DNA from: Eudorina sp. 2006-703-Eu-15
Lineage: Eukaryota > Chlorophyta > Chlorophyceae > Chlamydomonadales > Volvocaceae
Reading direction: 5' to 3'
Assembly: GCA_003117195.1 (NCBI GenBank)
Contig: BDSI01000004.1
Span: 1,483,290 to 1,547,289 of the forward strand
DNA: 64,000 nucleotides
A program made the position numbers and the translations under genes. Under the pieces are notes generated by a model. It saw only the letters and a program-made list of their open reading frames with translations. It did not search any database and had not been told where the DNA came from. Below, in pieces: positions 49,980-62,200 of the stretch; the first letter of the stretch is position 1; every line of letters begins with the position of its first letter.

Positions 49980-51445
49980 AGCCTGACCGCCTCCTCCATG
50001 CGGTGCGATGAACGTTACCGCGCAGCGGTTTCACAAGCTGCCGGCTGTGGTTGCGGGGACCCGAACGACGGACGCGGCGCAGTGAGTTGTGGATTGGGGC
50101 TGCGCGCCCATGGCAGCGGGTTACACCGCACCCCGGTTGTCAGTTGGTACCGTAATCCGACGGAATGCGTGCACGTAGGGATTGCATGCTCGAGGGCCGT
50201 TTCGGGTTGGTCGGACTGCCAGATTTCTGCCGTCGCAACCAGTTGGTACGTTTGGTGGCAGAGTTGTGATTTGCGGTTCGTCGTTGTAAACTCTCCAAAA
50301 CACCAAGCACGTGGAGTCCAAATGGGTTGGGTTGGATGAGGGGTGATGGCAGAGAAGGACTGACTTTTGCAGTGTTTTTCGTGGGGGTTCGCAACTGTCG
50401 GTGAAAACTGGGCACCGGCACGGCAGTGCAGCAAAAAGGTGTGCTGCTTATGTATGGCAGGTTTTTGATTTGGGTTGGAAGGCTCGCTAGGATGCGATGT
50501 GCGTATCCCGCGGCGTGATGTCACGCTGTCCTCGGTAGTGCTGCGCTTCGTCGGCGGAAGGACGAGTGGCTGGACGAGAGTTGTTGCGTAGTCGCGGGGA
50601 AGGGCCGAGGCGAAGGTTTTCAAGCTCATGAACGTTGTTGGTGGCAGGGATCAAGCTCGCATGCGAGTGCCCTTAAATATTGCCATACGCATGCACCGGT
50701 TTGTGACTGTCCGCTGCCGTCGTGCGCATTTGTACTTTTAGTAGGACCGCATGTGTGACGTGTTGGTACTAATTGTCCATACATGCTGGCTTTAGGATGG
50801 TCTCGACCTGTCGTGTTCGTGAACGTCTCCAGCTAGAAGATTTTAAGGTACACGTCACCCGAGCAACACCGCGGTGTTAATTTCCACTGAATGATTTTTG
50901 TTGCAGCCATGAATAAGTGGCGCACTGTTCCTTATTTTCGGGGCCGCGCGGCAAAGCAAAGGTCGCTTTCCGGGTGGGTGTTGTGTCGGCCAGTGCTCGG
51001 CAGTCTCATGATAACAAGCATCAAGCAGTGATCGCCACATCCAAAGGTATAACACTATATGCGAACATGCCCTGAAACCTTACTGCCCCTGAAAACATAA
51101 ACACTAATTTAATTTAAATTCTGCATACAACATGGGATAATAAATAGCTTCTTGGGGAGTGTTAATGGTTCAGTACAGCTCCCCTTCGCAGCACACGGGT
51201 CATGACAAGGAATGTAAAGTTTCACATTGCGTACGGCCACGCCGTCCCTCCCAACGAACTCTAACGAACGTGTGTCGCCGCGACGTTAATTTGCTCGGCT
51301 CAACAGGTAGCATGCATCGGTACATCTATTGCTTGCTGCGCATCTCCCGTGCTTGAGCGCGTTGCCCTGAAACTCGCCGCAAGGCCGCCAGCACGTGCAG
51401 CGCACTTGTTGACATTCATTGCGTCAGCCGCAGCAATTCGCAAAG
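49980..51445. other. Intergenic: PH1 3' UTR and IMPDH promoter side
   Basis: No supported gene. The 204-codon minus-strand ORF at 50015-50629 lacks domains and lies over the PH1 3' UTR. The segment 51040-51170 is AT-rich (ATAATAAATAG near 51137) and could belong to the IMPDH promoter. Confidence 0.5.
50285..50289 (+). terminator. TGTAA polyadenylation signal candidate for PH1
   Basis: TGTAA on the plus strand 306 nt after the PH1 stop codon, a typical volvocine 3' UTR length. Confidence 0.4.
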
Positions 51446-54400
51446 ATGCAGAACGGTCACGCCGACGCTGTTTATGATGGTGAGAAATGTTAGCACGTCT
51501 GTCGACCTGCAGCGCATGCTGACGAGTACCGTCTGCATGCATTTCAGGCTTCTCTAGCTCCCAGCTATTCAACCAGGGTGTATGTTACACATACGACGAC
51601 GTTATCTTCCACCCGGGGCATATTTTCTTTGCCGCCAACGAGGTAAGCCAATGGCAACACGTTTTCCGTGTCGTTCCAGCGTGACGGGCGCTCCCTTTCT
51701 GGCTTAACTTTTCAGGTCGACCTGACTAGCAATGTTACAAAAAACATCAACCTTCGCGTGCCCATCGTCTCGTCGCCGATGGACACGGTGACGGAGGCTG
51801 AAATGGCTATCACTATGGCTTCGGTAAGCCCCCTTTGTCTGGCTTGCTCTTTTACCGGAAGCAGATATAATTGCGGCTGTACACCCTGAAAATGGCGCGC
51901 AGTTGGGTGGCATGGGCTTCATTCACTACAACAACACGGCGGACGAGCAGCTCGCCCAAGTCCTGAAGGCGAAGTCGCACACTCCTGGCTTTATTGTGAC
52001 GCCAGCTGTGGCCAGTCCTACTGACCCAGTCAGCAAACTGCATGAGCTGAAGGTGCGGCCTGGCAAGAGGGGGCGGGTGCCTGTGGTGAAACTTGCGGTG
52101 GCGCGAACACGCCGGTTTGGGTTCAGCCCGCAATTTCCCTCAACCTCTCTTTTTCCTGACTTGCTCCGCCTGCACGCGAATGTTGCCCTTGCATCCCCTT
52201 TCCAACGTCGAGGTTATTTGTAACCGTTATAAAGTGGTCCCTGAGTCCTAGTCCCGGCCGAGCGATTCTGAGGATGTTGATACCGTCCTTGAAGGGTCAA
52301 AGCAGCAACGCATCCGGCTTGCTTTGCACGTTCGTCCACAACTGCCGCACCAAGTACACGTCCCAGCGATTGTGCGTGAAACCGCGTCAACCTGGCTCCT
52401 CACTGATGAACACGTGAGCTGCCTGCGCCTGTCTATCAACCGCAACTCACGTTTTTGTGGGATTTGGATTGCAGAACACGCGCGGCTTCTCCAGCGTTTG
52501 CGTAACGGACACGGGTGCGCTGGGCGGCAAGCTGCTCGGCATTGTGACCACTCGTGACATCGACTTCGTCAACGACCGCTTCACCCCTCTGGCCGAGGTC
52601 ATGACGACGGACCTCATCACGGCGCAAGAGGTGCGTCGTTGTCTGAGTGGGGGCGCCAGTTCATAGGACATTTTTTGTAAAGCTTCTGACGACGTCTGAT
52701 GGGGACCTGCTGGGTGCGGCGTGAGCTGCCAAAGCGGACCAAAGCTCCTCGGCCATGGGTTGGGGGCACTACCAGAAATGGCGCCTGGCTAGAGTACGAA
52801 CTGTTGTACAGTGAGGAAACTCGCCCGACCCAAATTTGTGTATACGGGAGCGCAGCTTTCAGTACGGCAGCGTTTATACACAGCTGAAAGGCATTTGGGT
52901 TGGCAACAGTCCCAGAGGAGCCGCTTCCGGCTCCGAATCTGGCCTGCCCTCAACCCGTCTTGACTGCCCGTGCTCGTGTCTTGGGTCAATCAGCTCTATC
53001 TTGACCTTCAGTGACATCAGCGGCCTGCCCCTCTTCTGACAACAAAATCGCGCCTCCTTCCCTCCCTCGCCGCCCATCACGACCACGCAGGGCATCACGC
53101 CCGAGGAGGCCGCCGCGGTGCTCAAGAAGAACAAGAAGAACAAGCTGCCCGTCGTCAACGCCGCCGGCGAGCTGGTCGGCCTGGCCACGCGCGGCTACTT
53201 CAAGGACGCCCGCAACTACCCCGCGCCGGGGGCGCCGTCTGTGGACGGCAACGGCAAGCTGCGCTGCGGCGCCGCCGTGGGCACCCGCGACTCGGACAAG
53301 GAGCGCGTCAAGCTGCTGTGGGATGTGGCCCGCGTGGACGCCGTCATCCTGGACTCGTCGCAGGGCGACTCGACGTACCAGGTAGGTCCCCAGCCGGCAG
53401 CAGCAGCAGCAAGCAGCAGGTGCTGGGGTACTCGGGCACGGGTTGCTACAGGCTGGCTGTGAAGTGTGAAGGTACAGAGTTGCAAGGGATCTGTGGGTGC
53501 GCATCGGCGGCTATACTACGTGACTGAGGCAAGAGACCCGTCGTGTTGGCTGGGTTTGGGGATTGGATGGAGCTGCGGGACGAGGGTTCGGTGCAGGGTC
53601 CTTGCTGCGGCGAACTGCCTTTACCTTCCTACGACACGGCGCTGCAGCCGGTGCCCTTTGTTATCCCGTGGTCTCTCCTCCATTTGATGGCCGATTTCAC
53701 TACCAGCCATAGTAAGGACTCGTTGTATGGACCACTGTCCGCCGACCACTAGCCGTAGTATTGACCACTATCCGCCGTTTCTGCTTCTCGCCCGACAGGT
53801 CGCCATGATCAAGCACATCAAGGCCGCCCACCCCGGCCTGGACGTCATCGCCGGCAACGTCGTCACCGGCGCGCAGGCCCGCCGCCTCATCGAGGCCGGC
53901 GCCGACGGCCTGCGTGTGGGCATGGGCTCCGGCTCCATCTGCACCACCCAGGAGGTCTGCGCTGTGGGCCGCGGCCAGGCGACGGCGGTCTACCACGTCG
54001 CGCGTGTCGCCAACCAACTGGGCGTCCCCATCATCGCCGACGGCGGCATCCAGAACTCGGGCCACATCACCAAGGCCCTGGCCCTGGGCGCCAGCGCGGT
54101 CATGTGCGGGTCTCTGTTCGCTGGCACGACGGAGGCGCCGGGCGAGTACTTCGTGCTCAACGGACAGCGCGTGAAGAAGTACCGTGGCATGGGCTCCCTG
54201 GAGGCGATGGCCAAGGGCAGCGAGACGCGGTACCACTCGGACACGCAGAGCCTCAAGATCGCGCAGGGCGTGTCGGGCGCGGTGAAGGACAAGGGCAGCG
54301 TGCGGCGGACGGTGCCGTTCCTGGCGCAGGCGGTCAAGCAGGGCTTCCAGGTGCGCGGGCCAGGGTCGCAGGGTTAAGACAAGTGGGATTGTGGGGTCCC

Positions 54401-54801
54401 TGGCCATGATGGGGTCCCTGGCTTGCTTTGGGCGCGGGGAATCGCAAGGGGTCCCTGGTAGAGCGGTGCACGGCTCGGGAGACCCGGGTGGAGCCCCTTT
54501 TCGAGCAACACGCCGATGGCTCTTCACATCTGAACCTGGCAACCTGTCGCAACCCACTCGTCTCGCCACCCGTCTTCCAATAGCGAATTACCAACTCCCG
54601 GCAACTTCCTAGTCCGATGACTGACGACTCCCCAACCAAAACTCATATTACTGTCCCCGACAGGACCTGGGCGCCAACTCGATCACCACGGCGCGCGAGA
54701 TGCTGTACAACGGCAACATGCGCATGGAGGCGCGGACAAACGCGGCGCAGGCGGAGGGTAACGTCCACGACATGGTTGCCTACGAGAAGCGGCCCTGGTA
54801 G
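51446..54801 (+). CDS. IMPDH: Inosine-5'-monophosphate dehydrogenase
   Basis: Oxidises IMP to XMP with NAD+, the rate-limiting step to guanine nucleotides. Exons 51446-51479, 51548-51642, 51716-51823, 51903-52052, 52475-52630, 53091-53381, 53799-54350 and 54664-54801 give 507 residues, matching plant IMPDH (about 503). Start [12 protein letters not shown] leads to [11 protein letters not shown] and [14 protein letters not shown]. The CBS-pair insert spans about 115-225 ([33 protein letters not shown]). NAD/IMP-site residues follow: [19 protein letters not shown], and the catalytic loop [12 protein letters not shown] with Cys326. Next come [13 protein letters not shown], then the flap [12 protein letters not shown] and DKGSV. 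The C-terminus is VAYEKRPW. All catalytic motifs are intact. The first exon has 11 full codons and was placed by phase and by its downstream join [12 protein letters not shown]. Confidence 0.97.
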
Positions 54802-56335
54802 AGGGGTGGTTTGGAATCCGGAGGGGTGCGGTCGGTTGCCGCGGCGCCAACTGACCCGCCCGGGCCTGGGTGCTTAGGCGACCTAGGATAGGGACGGGCT
54901 CTGCCCTCGGAGCCGTAGTGCGCTGCCCTCGGGAGCCAGAGGATCCGGCGGGGGTCGTGGTCAGGCAGCGGGAAGCCGCCGGTCTGATGGCGGAAAGCGT
55001 TGGGCGTCGGGAGTTGGACAAAAGGTTGTGTGAGCGCGGGTCAGTGACGGGTGTCTCCCCACACACACTTCCGGGTCCCATGGGAAGATGCGGGGAAGGC
55101 GTGTTCCCGGACAGCAGGGGGCTCTTGACCGCTGCAATAGGGGCTGTGAAGCCTCGGAGTTTCGGCTGATATCTCCTGCTCAATAGTACATGAATAGTTG
55201 TGGAACCCGTGGTTGGCTGTGAATTTAGGCAGATACATATAAACTGGTTGACCCTCTCAGGTTTGAGAAACCGCTCAGCCTGGACCTCCCACTATTAAAC
55301 ATGACGGTGGTATGCTATCGTTACTTCCGCGATGACGAGACTGCGTGTGTGTTGGACTGACGACTGGGCTCAGAATAGGAAAATGTCCGAGTGTGCGGCG
55401 GGTGCACATTGCTGTTTCGACGCACGCACGGGGGTAGTAGGCATCGTGCAGCACGATTTGATATTGTGGGACGGTCAATTTCAGGTAAAACACCGCGATG
55501 TCGATCTGAGACGGTGTGGGCGTGTGGCGCGACCAATAGAACTCAGATTATCGGGACGGATCCGTGCGCTCATGCACATAGTGTCGCCAATCGGATTTAT
55601 TCTTTAAAGTTTTCCCGCCGGCTGTTTTTACATCTTCAATTTGAGGCCCTTTCGCCCTGAAGGCACGGCAGACAAGTGCGGTGGGACGTTACAGGCCGCA
55701 CGCGTTTGTTGCGTGTGCTCCGAGTCGACCTGCCGAATCAACCAACGTGCTTTCGCACTGCGCACAAGACGTGCCAGCACGTGCCCATGGCAACTGTAAC
55801 GGGCGACCAAGCGCACAAGCACCACCACGCCTCACGCAATTCTACTGCCACAGCGTCCGTTCATGTCCATGTATCTAGGACACGCCAAGTCAGTCCTTGG
55901 ACAGTGTCAGTGTCAGCCGCAAATGTTACATCACCACTGCGGGCAAACCATTCCCTACCGGTGTTGACCCACCGTACCTCAGCAGCGGCACCCTCGCATT
56001 AGGGAGATTGGCATGGCAGGCACACACCATCTGAAACATTACTGGCCGTCAGCATGCTACCAGGCTACCACCCAACCCGACAGTATAAGCCTTGGCAGCC
56101 AGCTCGCGCCCCGAGCAGAGCAGCGCATTTGTGTTGTGACCCGGGCTCCGTGGACGACCCTTGGATGCCAGGACTTCTCACCATAAACGCCACGAAGGAC
56201 GCATCAAAGAACGCCGCCGAATAGACGGCGCCTAACCAATGACTGCGTGCTGGGACGGACAGCCTGCACCACCGTAGGGCCTCCATTGCGCTTCCACCAG
56301 CAGCGCAATTTGCCAGAAGAGGCCACGTACCGCCC
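54802..56335. other. Convergent intergenic region, IMPDH / EMC6 3' ends
   Basis: No supported gene. It holds both 3' UTRs. Candidate TGTAA signals lie at 55795-55799 (plus, 994 nt after the IMPDH stop) and at 55926-55930 (minus, for EMC6), so the two transcripts may end about 100 bp apart. Confidence 0.5.
55926..55930 (-). terminator. TGTAA polyadenylation signal candidate for EMC6
   Basis: TGTAA on the minus strand 406 nt after the EMC6 stop codon. Confidence 0.35.
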
Positions 56336-57270
56336 TCAAAATACGTGACACAAGTTGTAAAAGATCATCCAGAAGAGGATGTATGAAAGCAGCGTTGTCG
56401 AGGAGAACACGCTAAAGAAGAGGAGTGTGTTCCTGCACAACAGCAGGCCCCGGAAGCCGAAAGAAGATAGCCTCACTGGAAAGCATGCGATCACTGAGGT
56501 GCAGTTCACATGACCTGATGGCACTGTGCGGTTGGAAGCAGGCGCAGGCACGCGGATCTTGCCCAGCCGGACCGGAACCCGCAGGTCTCGGGCTCAGTTC
56601 TCTCTAAAATCCACCGCTGTCCGCGATCTTCACCCACGTGTGCTATCGTGCACTTGGTGGCATGGTCTCAGAAACCACTTAAACCCAGGTCCAAAATGGG
56701 AATTGACCGTGACCTCTGAACTACCCAGCAACCCGCGTCCATAGTGGGGTGATAGTTGCCGACCCCACCTCAAGGCCCATAACCCGAAGAGAACCAACGA
56801 TACGCACCAGGATACGAAGTAGCTCGTGGGGTTGGTGCACCCCTTCATGAACATCGCTGGCACGCACTGCGCGTTCGGGGCGCAGGGGGAGACGAAGGTC
56901 GACACCGGCGAAGCAAGTACATGGAACGAAACTCCAGGGCTTTCGCTCAGCGCCGATGCGCCCCGGCCATCGATATGGCAACAGCGTCAGTTACCGAACT
57001 TACCGCAAGCTGCGCCGCAAAGTGATAGATGAAACCATGCCAGCCAACGACCCCGCAGATCCCAACAACTATTCCAGATAGAACGGCAACAAAATTCCGC
57101 CTGCATATCCCAATACGGCAAGCAATCACGGAAATGTCAGGCTCAAACCCAAGCCGGTGCGCTGAAAACGAACGTCCTTACAAGAAGCCGAGAGCTTGCA
57201 AGTTTGCCTTGTATGCTACTGGGTTAATGAGGTCGTCGACCTTGCTCTTTTGTTGCTTCTTCGGCGCCAT
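56336..57270 (-). CDS. EMC6: ER membrane protein complex subunit 6 (EMC6)
   Basis: Core membrane subunit of the EMC insertase, which places tail-anchored and multi-spanning proteins in the ER membrane. Four exons, 57182-57270, 57004-57100, 56808-56866 and 56336-56432, join in phase to 113 residues; human EMC6 has 110. After a basic start (MAPKKQQKSKVDDLINP) the first membrane hairpin reads VAVLSGIVVGICGVVGWHGF, aligning with the LSG-x-GI-G-GFI pattern of EMC6. A short loop (MKGCTNPTSYF) and the last membrane segment TTLLSYILFWMIFYNLCHVF follow. This C-terminus ends exactly like the family (LFW..LYG.VHVY). No exon is missing by length. It has no detectable partner subunit nearby. Confidence 0.9.
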
Positions 57271-59207
57271 TTGAGGTATACCACCGCCGAAACCTGTCCT
57301 AGCTCACTTCCATGAAGCCCACCGGCTACAGTAATTGAAATCACAAAGCACCGTATAAAACAATTACACGCGCACGGCAGCGCACCAAGTAAGCTCAGTG
57401 GCTGGCCGATCGTTCGAAACCCACAGCGATGCCGCGCGAGGTGTAAACAATATTGTTAGGACTGGTGACATAAACATTATTGTGGCTGACTGTGTCATGA
57501 TATGTGATGAAGTGCGCATGTGTTTGGATCGAGACAGATGCCGTACATATTCCACCGTGGGGCTCACTCACCACCAAGCAAAACAGCAGTTGGTTCGTCG
57601 TCATTGTGCATGCGCAGATCGTGTTTCCCTCTGGGTACTTAACAAGCGTGGGAATTTACGTTTAGTGTGTGCTGATAGGTCAGTGCGTGCAGGTGCGTGT
57701 CACGTACCAGGACTGGTCGTGCAAGCCCTGCTGGTGCAGTTTGACGTGTTGGCAGGCGCCAGGTACTTAGGTAGGTAGGTGGGTGAGTTTGACACGGGGC
57801 CGTCACGGTCGTCCTCGAGCCTTTAGGGCTGGTTCGCAACTTCCGTAAGCTGTGGCCGCACCACCATCCGCCGTTGTTTCCGCGGCGTCAATACCACCTT
57901 CCTTTCTGCACCACCCGGTCGCGTTCAGGCGCTGAACCATTGGCATACTTACGTCATGTGACATTGCAGAGGCACCGACGCCGACGTACGTATATATCCC
58001 AGGTGTTTGTGGGGAGTAGGAAAAGAGCATGTTGCCGTCGGAGTAAGTCAATGAGTCTTACACGGACGCATCGTCACTGCCGTGAGCTCACCTGCAACTT
58101 CGCTATCGAGCATATCTTGGCCTTGGTCAGCCGCAAGGCCAAGGCCCAGGTCGGCATCAAACGGAAAAACAAGCTCACAAGCGGCATACAAGAATGCCGC
58201 AGGTCATGTCATACAAAACCCAACCGCCCCGGCCGCCGCACTTAGCCCCGGGAGATCCGCACCGCTGCATGGACACGCCCCTCGACACGGCACCTCGCTG
58301 GCCCATGTCCACACGCGTCGGCCTGCCGCGCCCCGTGACGCGCAGCAAGCGTGGGAAGATCGCGGTGACCCTCCAGACTGTACGGGCAGTCCCTGCATTC
58401 CCCCACAGTGCCTTACCCCACAAATGGTTCTCCTCCCTGAGCTTGCAGCGCTCTAGACACCGCGTCTTCTCGCCAGTGCGCCTCACACCTTCCGGCCAGC
58501 GCCCACCAACTACCAAGCCCCCCCGCACGCCTCACGCTCGCCATCCCCCAAGCAATGCGCTGTGCTGTCTATCTATGTTATATCAAGTATTGCTGGCCCC
58601 TGGGCCAATATGCTGCCATCCAGCCCAAGACTACGGAACCCCAACAACTACGCAACCCTAGGGTGCGTGACCTCCTGATCCCCACCGCCTCGGTGTGCGG
58701 CCCAAGTGCACGGCCCGGTGGGGCCGCCCCTTGGAAGCCCAGGTTGTTGGACGGACCGCCTGCGGTCGCCAAGTTAAAAACGCAGTAGAGTATCCCCACA
58801 GCAGAGGTCGCGGCGAGGCTCCGATGGGAGGGCCTCCGTTGGGAGGGGCGCGTCGCCTCCCTGAACCCCCACGGCGTCGCACACGTCCCGATGCTGATCA
58901 AGACAACTCGTTGGCCGCTCCGGTGGCGGTCCCCGGGTGGCTCTCCGTCTCGATGTGCAGGTCTGCGGCAAAGGCCAGGGGTGTCGGAGCCAACCGGCTC
59001 TCAGTCAACATCCGCCCTTGTGCTCTTCGGTTACTACGCTCCGCTGTGCTCTGGTCACATGGTAATGAGCACACGGAGCTGGGACGCCGGGAGCTGCCTG
59101 TGCGCGGCGGCCATGCAGCGTGTGCTTCAGGTGTTAGGGATGGTCGAGAGCCCGATGATGCCCTGGACGCACGACGTGATAACTAGTCTAGACGGTTAAC
59201 TGTCGCA
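57271..59207. other. Region without a supported gene between EMC6 and the PHD protein
   Basis: It contains the EMC6 promoter side at the left and the 3' UTR of the PHD gene at the right. Several 60-160 codon ORFs exist on both strands (for example plus 58695-59186), but none shows a domain or a phase-consistent splice partner. Confidence 0.5.
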
Positions 59208-62200
59208 TCACAACGTCCCACGGCGAGGTGCCGCTCGCCGCCCGGGCTTACCACCTCCTCGGCGGTTACCCCTATCCCATCCTGATCGCCGTTTCGAGTG
59301 ATTACCTTGCGGCTGCTGTGCCGGCGAGCAGCCGCCGGCGCCTCGCTCCCGGCTTCCGCGGCCTGCCGTCTCCGCAGCGCCTGCGTCATCTTCGAGCCCC
59401 TGAGGCGACGGCACTCCGCTGCCGCGACCCTCCTCGGGCCGGCGGGAGCCTCCTCGGCCGCCATCCACCAGGCTCCGCCCTCCGCCACCCTCCAGGCCGC
59501 CGGTCGCCTCGCCGGCGCTGTCTGTGGGGTCCCCCACGGCGGTGCATCCGCCACCACGGACCCTTCCTCGACCGCTACTGCTGCTATTATCGCTGCTGCT
59601 ATCCGCCTCCTGGGCGGCATCGCCAGCAGCCCGTTCGCCACCCGCAGTGTCTGCCGCCGCCTCCTCCATCTCTGCATCCAAGTCCCGCTCCCGCAGCGGC
59701 CCATCGGCAAAGCCGTAACCGCGGCCGCCACTCACGCCCTGCTCCACCTCCGCATCCCCGTCCCCCTCGTGATCCTCCGTGGCCATGGTGACCGTCGCGT
59801 CCTCGTCGCGGCTGGCCTTGCTGCTGCTGTAGCCGCCGCCTCCGCTGGGGCCGGCGCCGCTCCTGGCGCTGGCCTTGCCGCCTCCCTTGGAGCCCCCAGA
59901 GGTCCGCGGAACCCAGACGCCGTCGGGGCCCTTGACCACCCGCCGCCGCCAGTCCCGCCCACTCATCATCTCCTTCAGGGCCTCCTTTCCCTCCCCGGGC
60001 CCTGCGGGACGTAGCGTACAGGCCGCGGAGGCAGGGTCAGGACACGCGGCGACGCGGTCTCAACAGGGGCTGCGCTCCCAGCGTGCTTGATGTTGGTCCA
60101 ATCCATCCTTTCCTCCTTGGGAGGAGCTAAACAGCTCCGCCTCCACGCCCGGGCCCGCGCCCGCTCCCAACAACACCGTAGATACGCTGCCACTCATAGC
60201 CATGACGGGCACCGCCGCTGCCCGATGTGCAAGCTGTGCTAATCCGGCAGGTTTCCGGGGCTACGCTACGGTTCTGGGCTCACCTCCGGGTGTCACGCCC
60301 TTGAGCTTCAACCGCTTGGCTGCGGGCAGCGGCTCGTCGCCGCCGCCACCGCTGCTGCTGGGCGCGGCGGGGGCGCCTGTTCCGGTTCCGTCGGCCCGCT
60401 GGCGCTTCACGCTCACGTGCCCGCCCACAGCGGGCCTGCCGGACGGCCCTGGACCGGTACCCGCGGCCGCCGCCGCGGCGGCCGCCGCGGCCGTGTTTTC
60501 CTCCAAGAACCGGTCCAGCATCGTGACAGCCGGCGGTTCAGAGGCGTCCTCTGGGAAGAACGGACTGACGTCCGGTCCCGCCGGCCACTCCCAGTTCTGC
60601 TGCCCGGTGCGGTTGCGGGCGTAGGCGTTGGCGCAGGGAGCGATGACAGTGAGGACAGGTGGTAGTAAGCGTGTGCACCCGAGACGCACCCGCGCGGCAG
60701 CAGAAAGCCCCTCCCCGCGCTACATGCTGGTGCTGTGCCCCGGGTCCGGTCGGGAGGGCGCAGCGAGTTGGGACGGGCTGGGCTGTACACATTATATTTC
60801 GTGCGCGCTCGAACTCTTGCAGGCACTGACGTGAGTAGTTTAGTCTACGACTCCAGTCGAGCACAGCCAGCAACGCCGTGTGACAGCCGGGCCGGCCAAT
60901 CTCCCTCCCTCATGCGGGGCCCGCGGGGCGTACCGTACCTCCAGGAAGGACAGCACCGCCTCCGGCGCCGCGGACTCAGCGGAGATGGCGTCGCGTAGCA
61001 GCCGGTACTGCGCCCGCTTGCAGCGCTCACGCCGCCGGACCTGGGGAGCAACCCCCGGGAGCAGAGGACGCAGTAGTCAGGAGCAGCGGCGATTGCTGCG
61101 CTGCGAATGAGTGCCGGCGACGGCGGCGCAACGGTCCGGCAACGGTCCAGCGATGTGTGATCGCGGTGAGGGAAATGCATGCGGGGATGGCAGGCACCGC
61201 CGGGTTATGCTTGGCCATGCGCGCGCGGATGAAAGAAATATCATCCTGGACCACCTTCCCACCCCTGAGTTCCGACCACGAGCCAACCTAGCTCTACGCC
61301 CCGAGATGGCTTGCCGAACTCTAGTACACTCCTCCACTCTAGTACAGTCCCCCACATTCTATTTACAGCCTTCCTGTTCATGCAACCTTGATGTGACAGT
61401 CTGCGCAGTTAGTACCTTTCGCCACCGTTTCGCTGTTTTCATCCCCCGGCCTACCGTGTCCGCCATGGTGCGCAGCAGCTCCAGCTCCTGACGGACACTG
61501 TGGGGTCCCCACCGCCCCAACATCGACCGCTGGTGCTCCAGGTCCGCCAGCCGCTCCAGCGCCGCGCCGCCGCCGGGCCTGGCCGCGGCCGCAGCCGCCG
61601 CGGCGGCTGCGGTCCGCGCCCGCGCCATCGACGCCGAGGCGGCTGCTGCAGCAGACACCGAAGGCCCCACCGCCGAGTCGCCCTCAGCCGTCTGCTCCTC
61701 CACAGCCTCGGTTTTGACGCGCGGCTGTTGACGCGGCTCCGAGCACGTCGTCGCAACACCGGCGCCCGCGCCTGCGATGCCGCCGCCGCCGCCACCCGCG
61801 GCGGCACCGGAGGACGCCCGTCGCGCGCGCTTCGCAGCGCTTGGGCCCGCGCCACCAGCAACCCCCTTGACGGTTGATGGCCCAGCGCCCGCCGCGAGGT
61901 CGCTGCTGTTCCTGCTGGACGTGGCATGCGCGGGGGCCCCGCTGGCCGACTTGCCAGCCACACCTCCCGCCACTGCCCTGCCAGCGCCCGCCTCGATGGC
62001 GTCCGCGGCCGCTACTCCCTCTTGCTGGCGATCAGCTGTCGCTACAGCCCCGGCCTCCCCTGCAGCACCAGCAACGGCTGCGCCGCCCGCCTGCAGACTG
62101 GTGGATGAGCTAGCCCGCGTGGGGGCACGCCGCCGGGGCGGCACCTGGGCGCCGCTGTCAGGCCTTGCCTCAGCAGGGGCTGGCAGCTGCGGCTGCGACT

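Noticed and set aside
50015..50629. 204-codon minus-strand ORF downstream of PH1
   Set aside because: Lies over the PH1 3' UTR, no domain, composition unlike the coding exons of this window.
58695..59186. 163-codon plus-strand ORF 3' of the PHD gene
   Set aside because: No recognisable motif and no clear splice partner; probably chance in GC-rich 3' flank.
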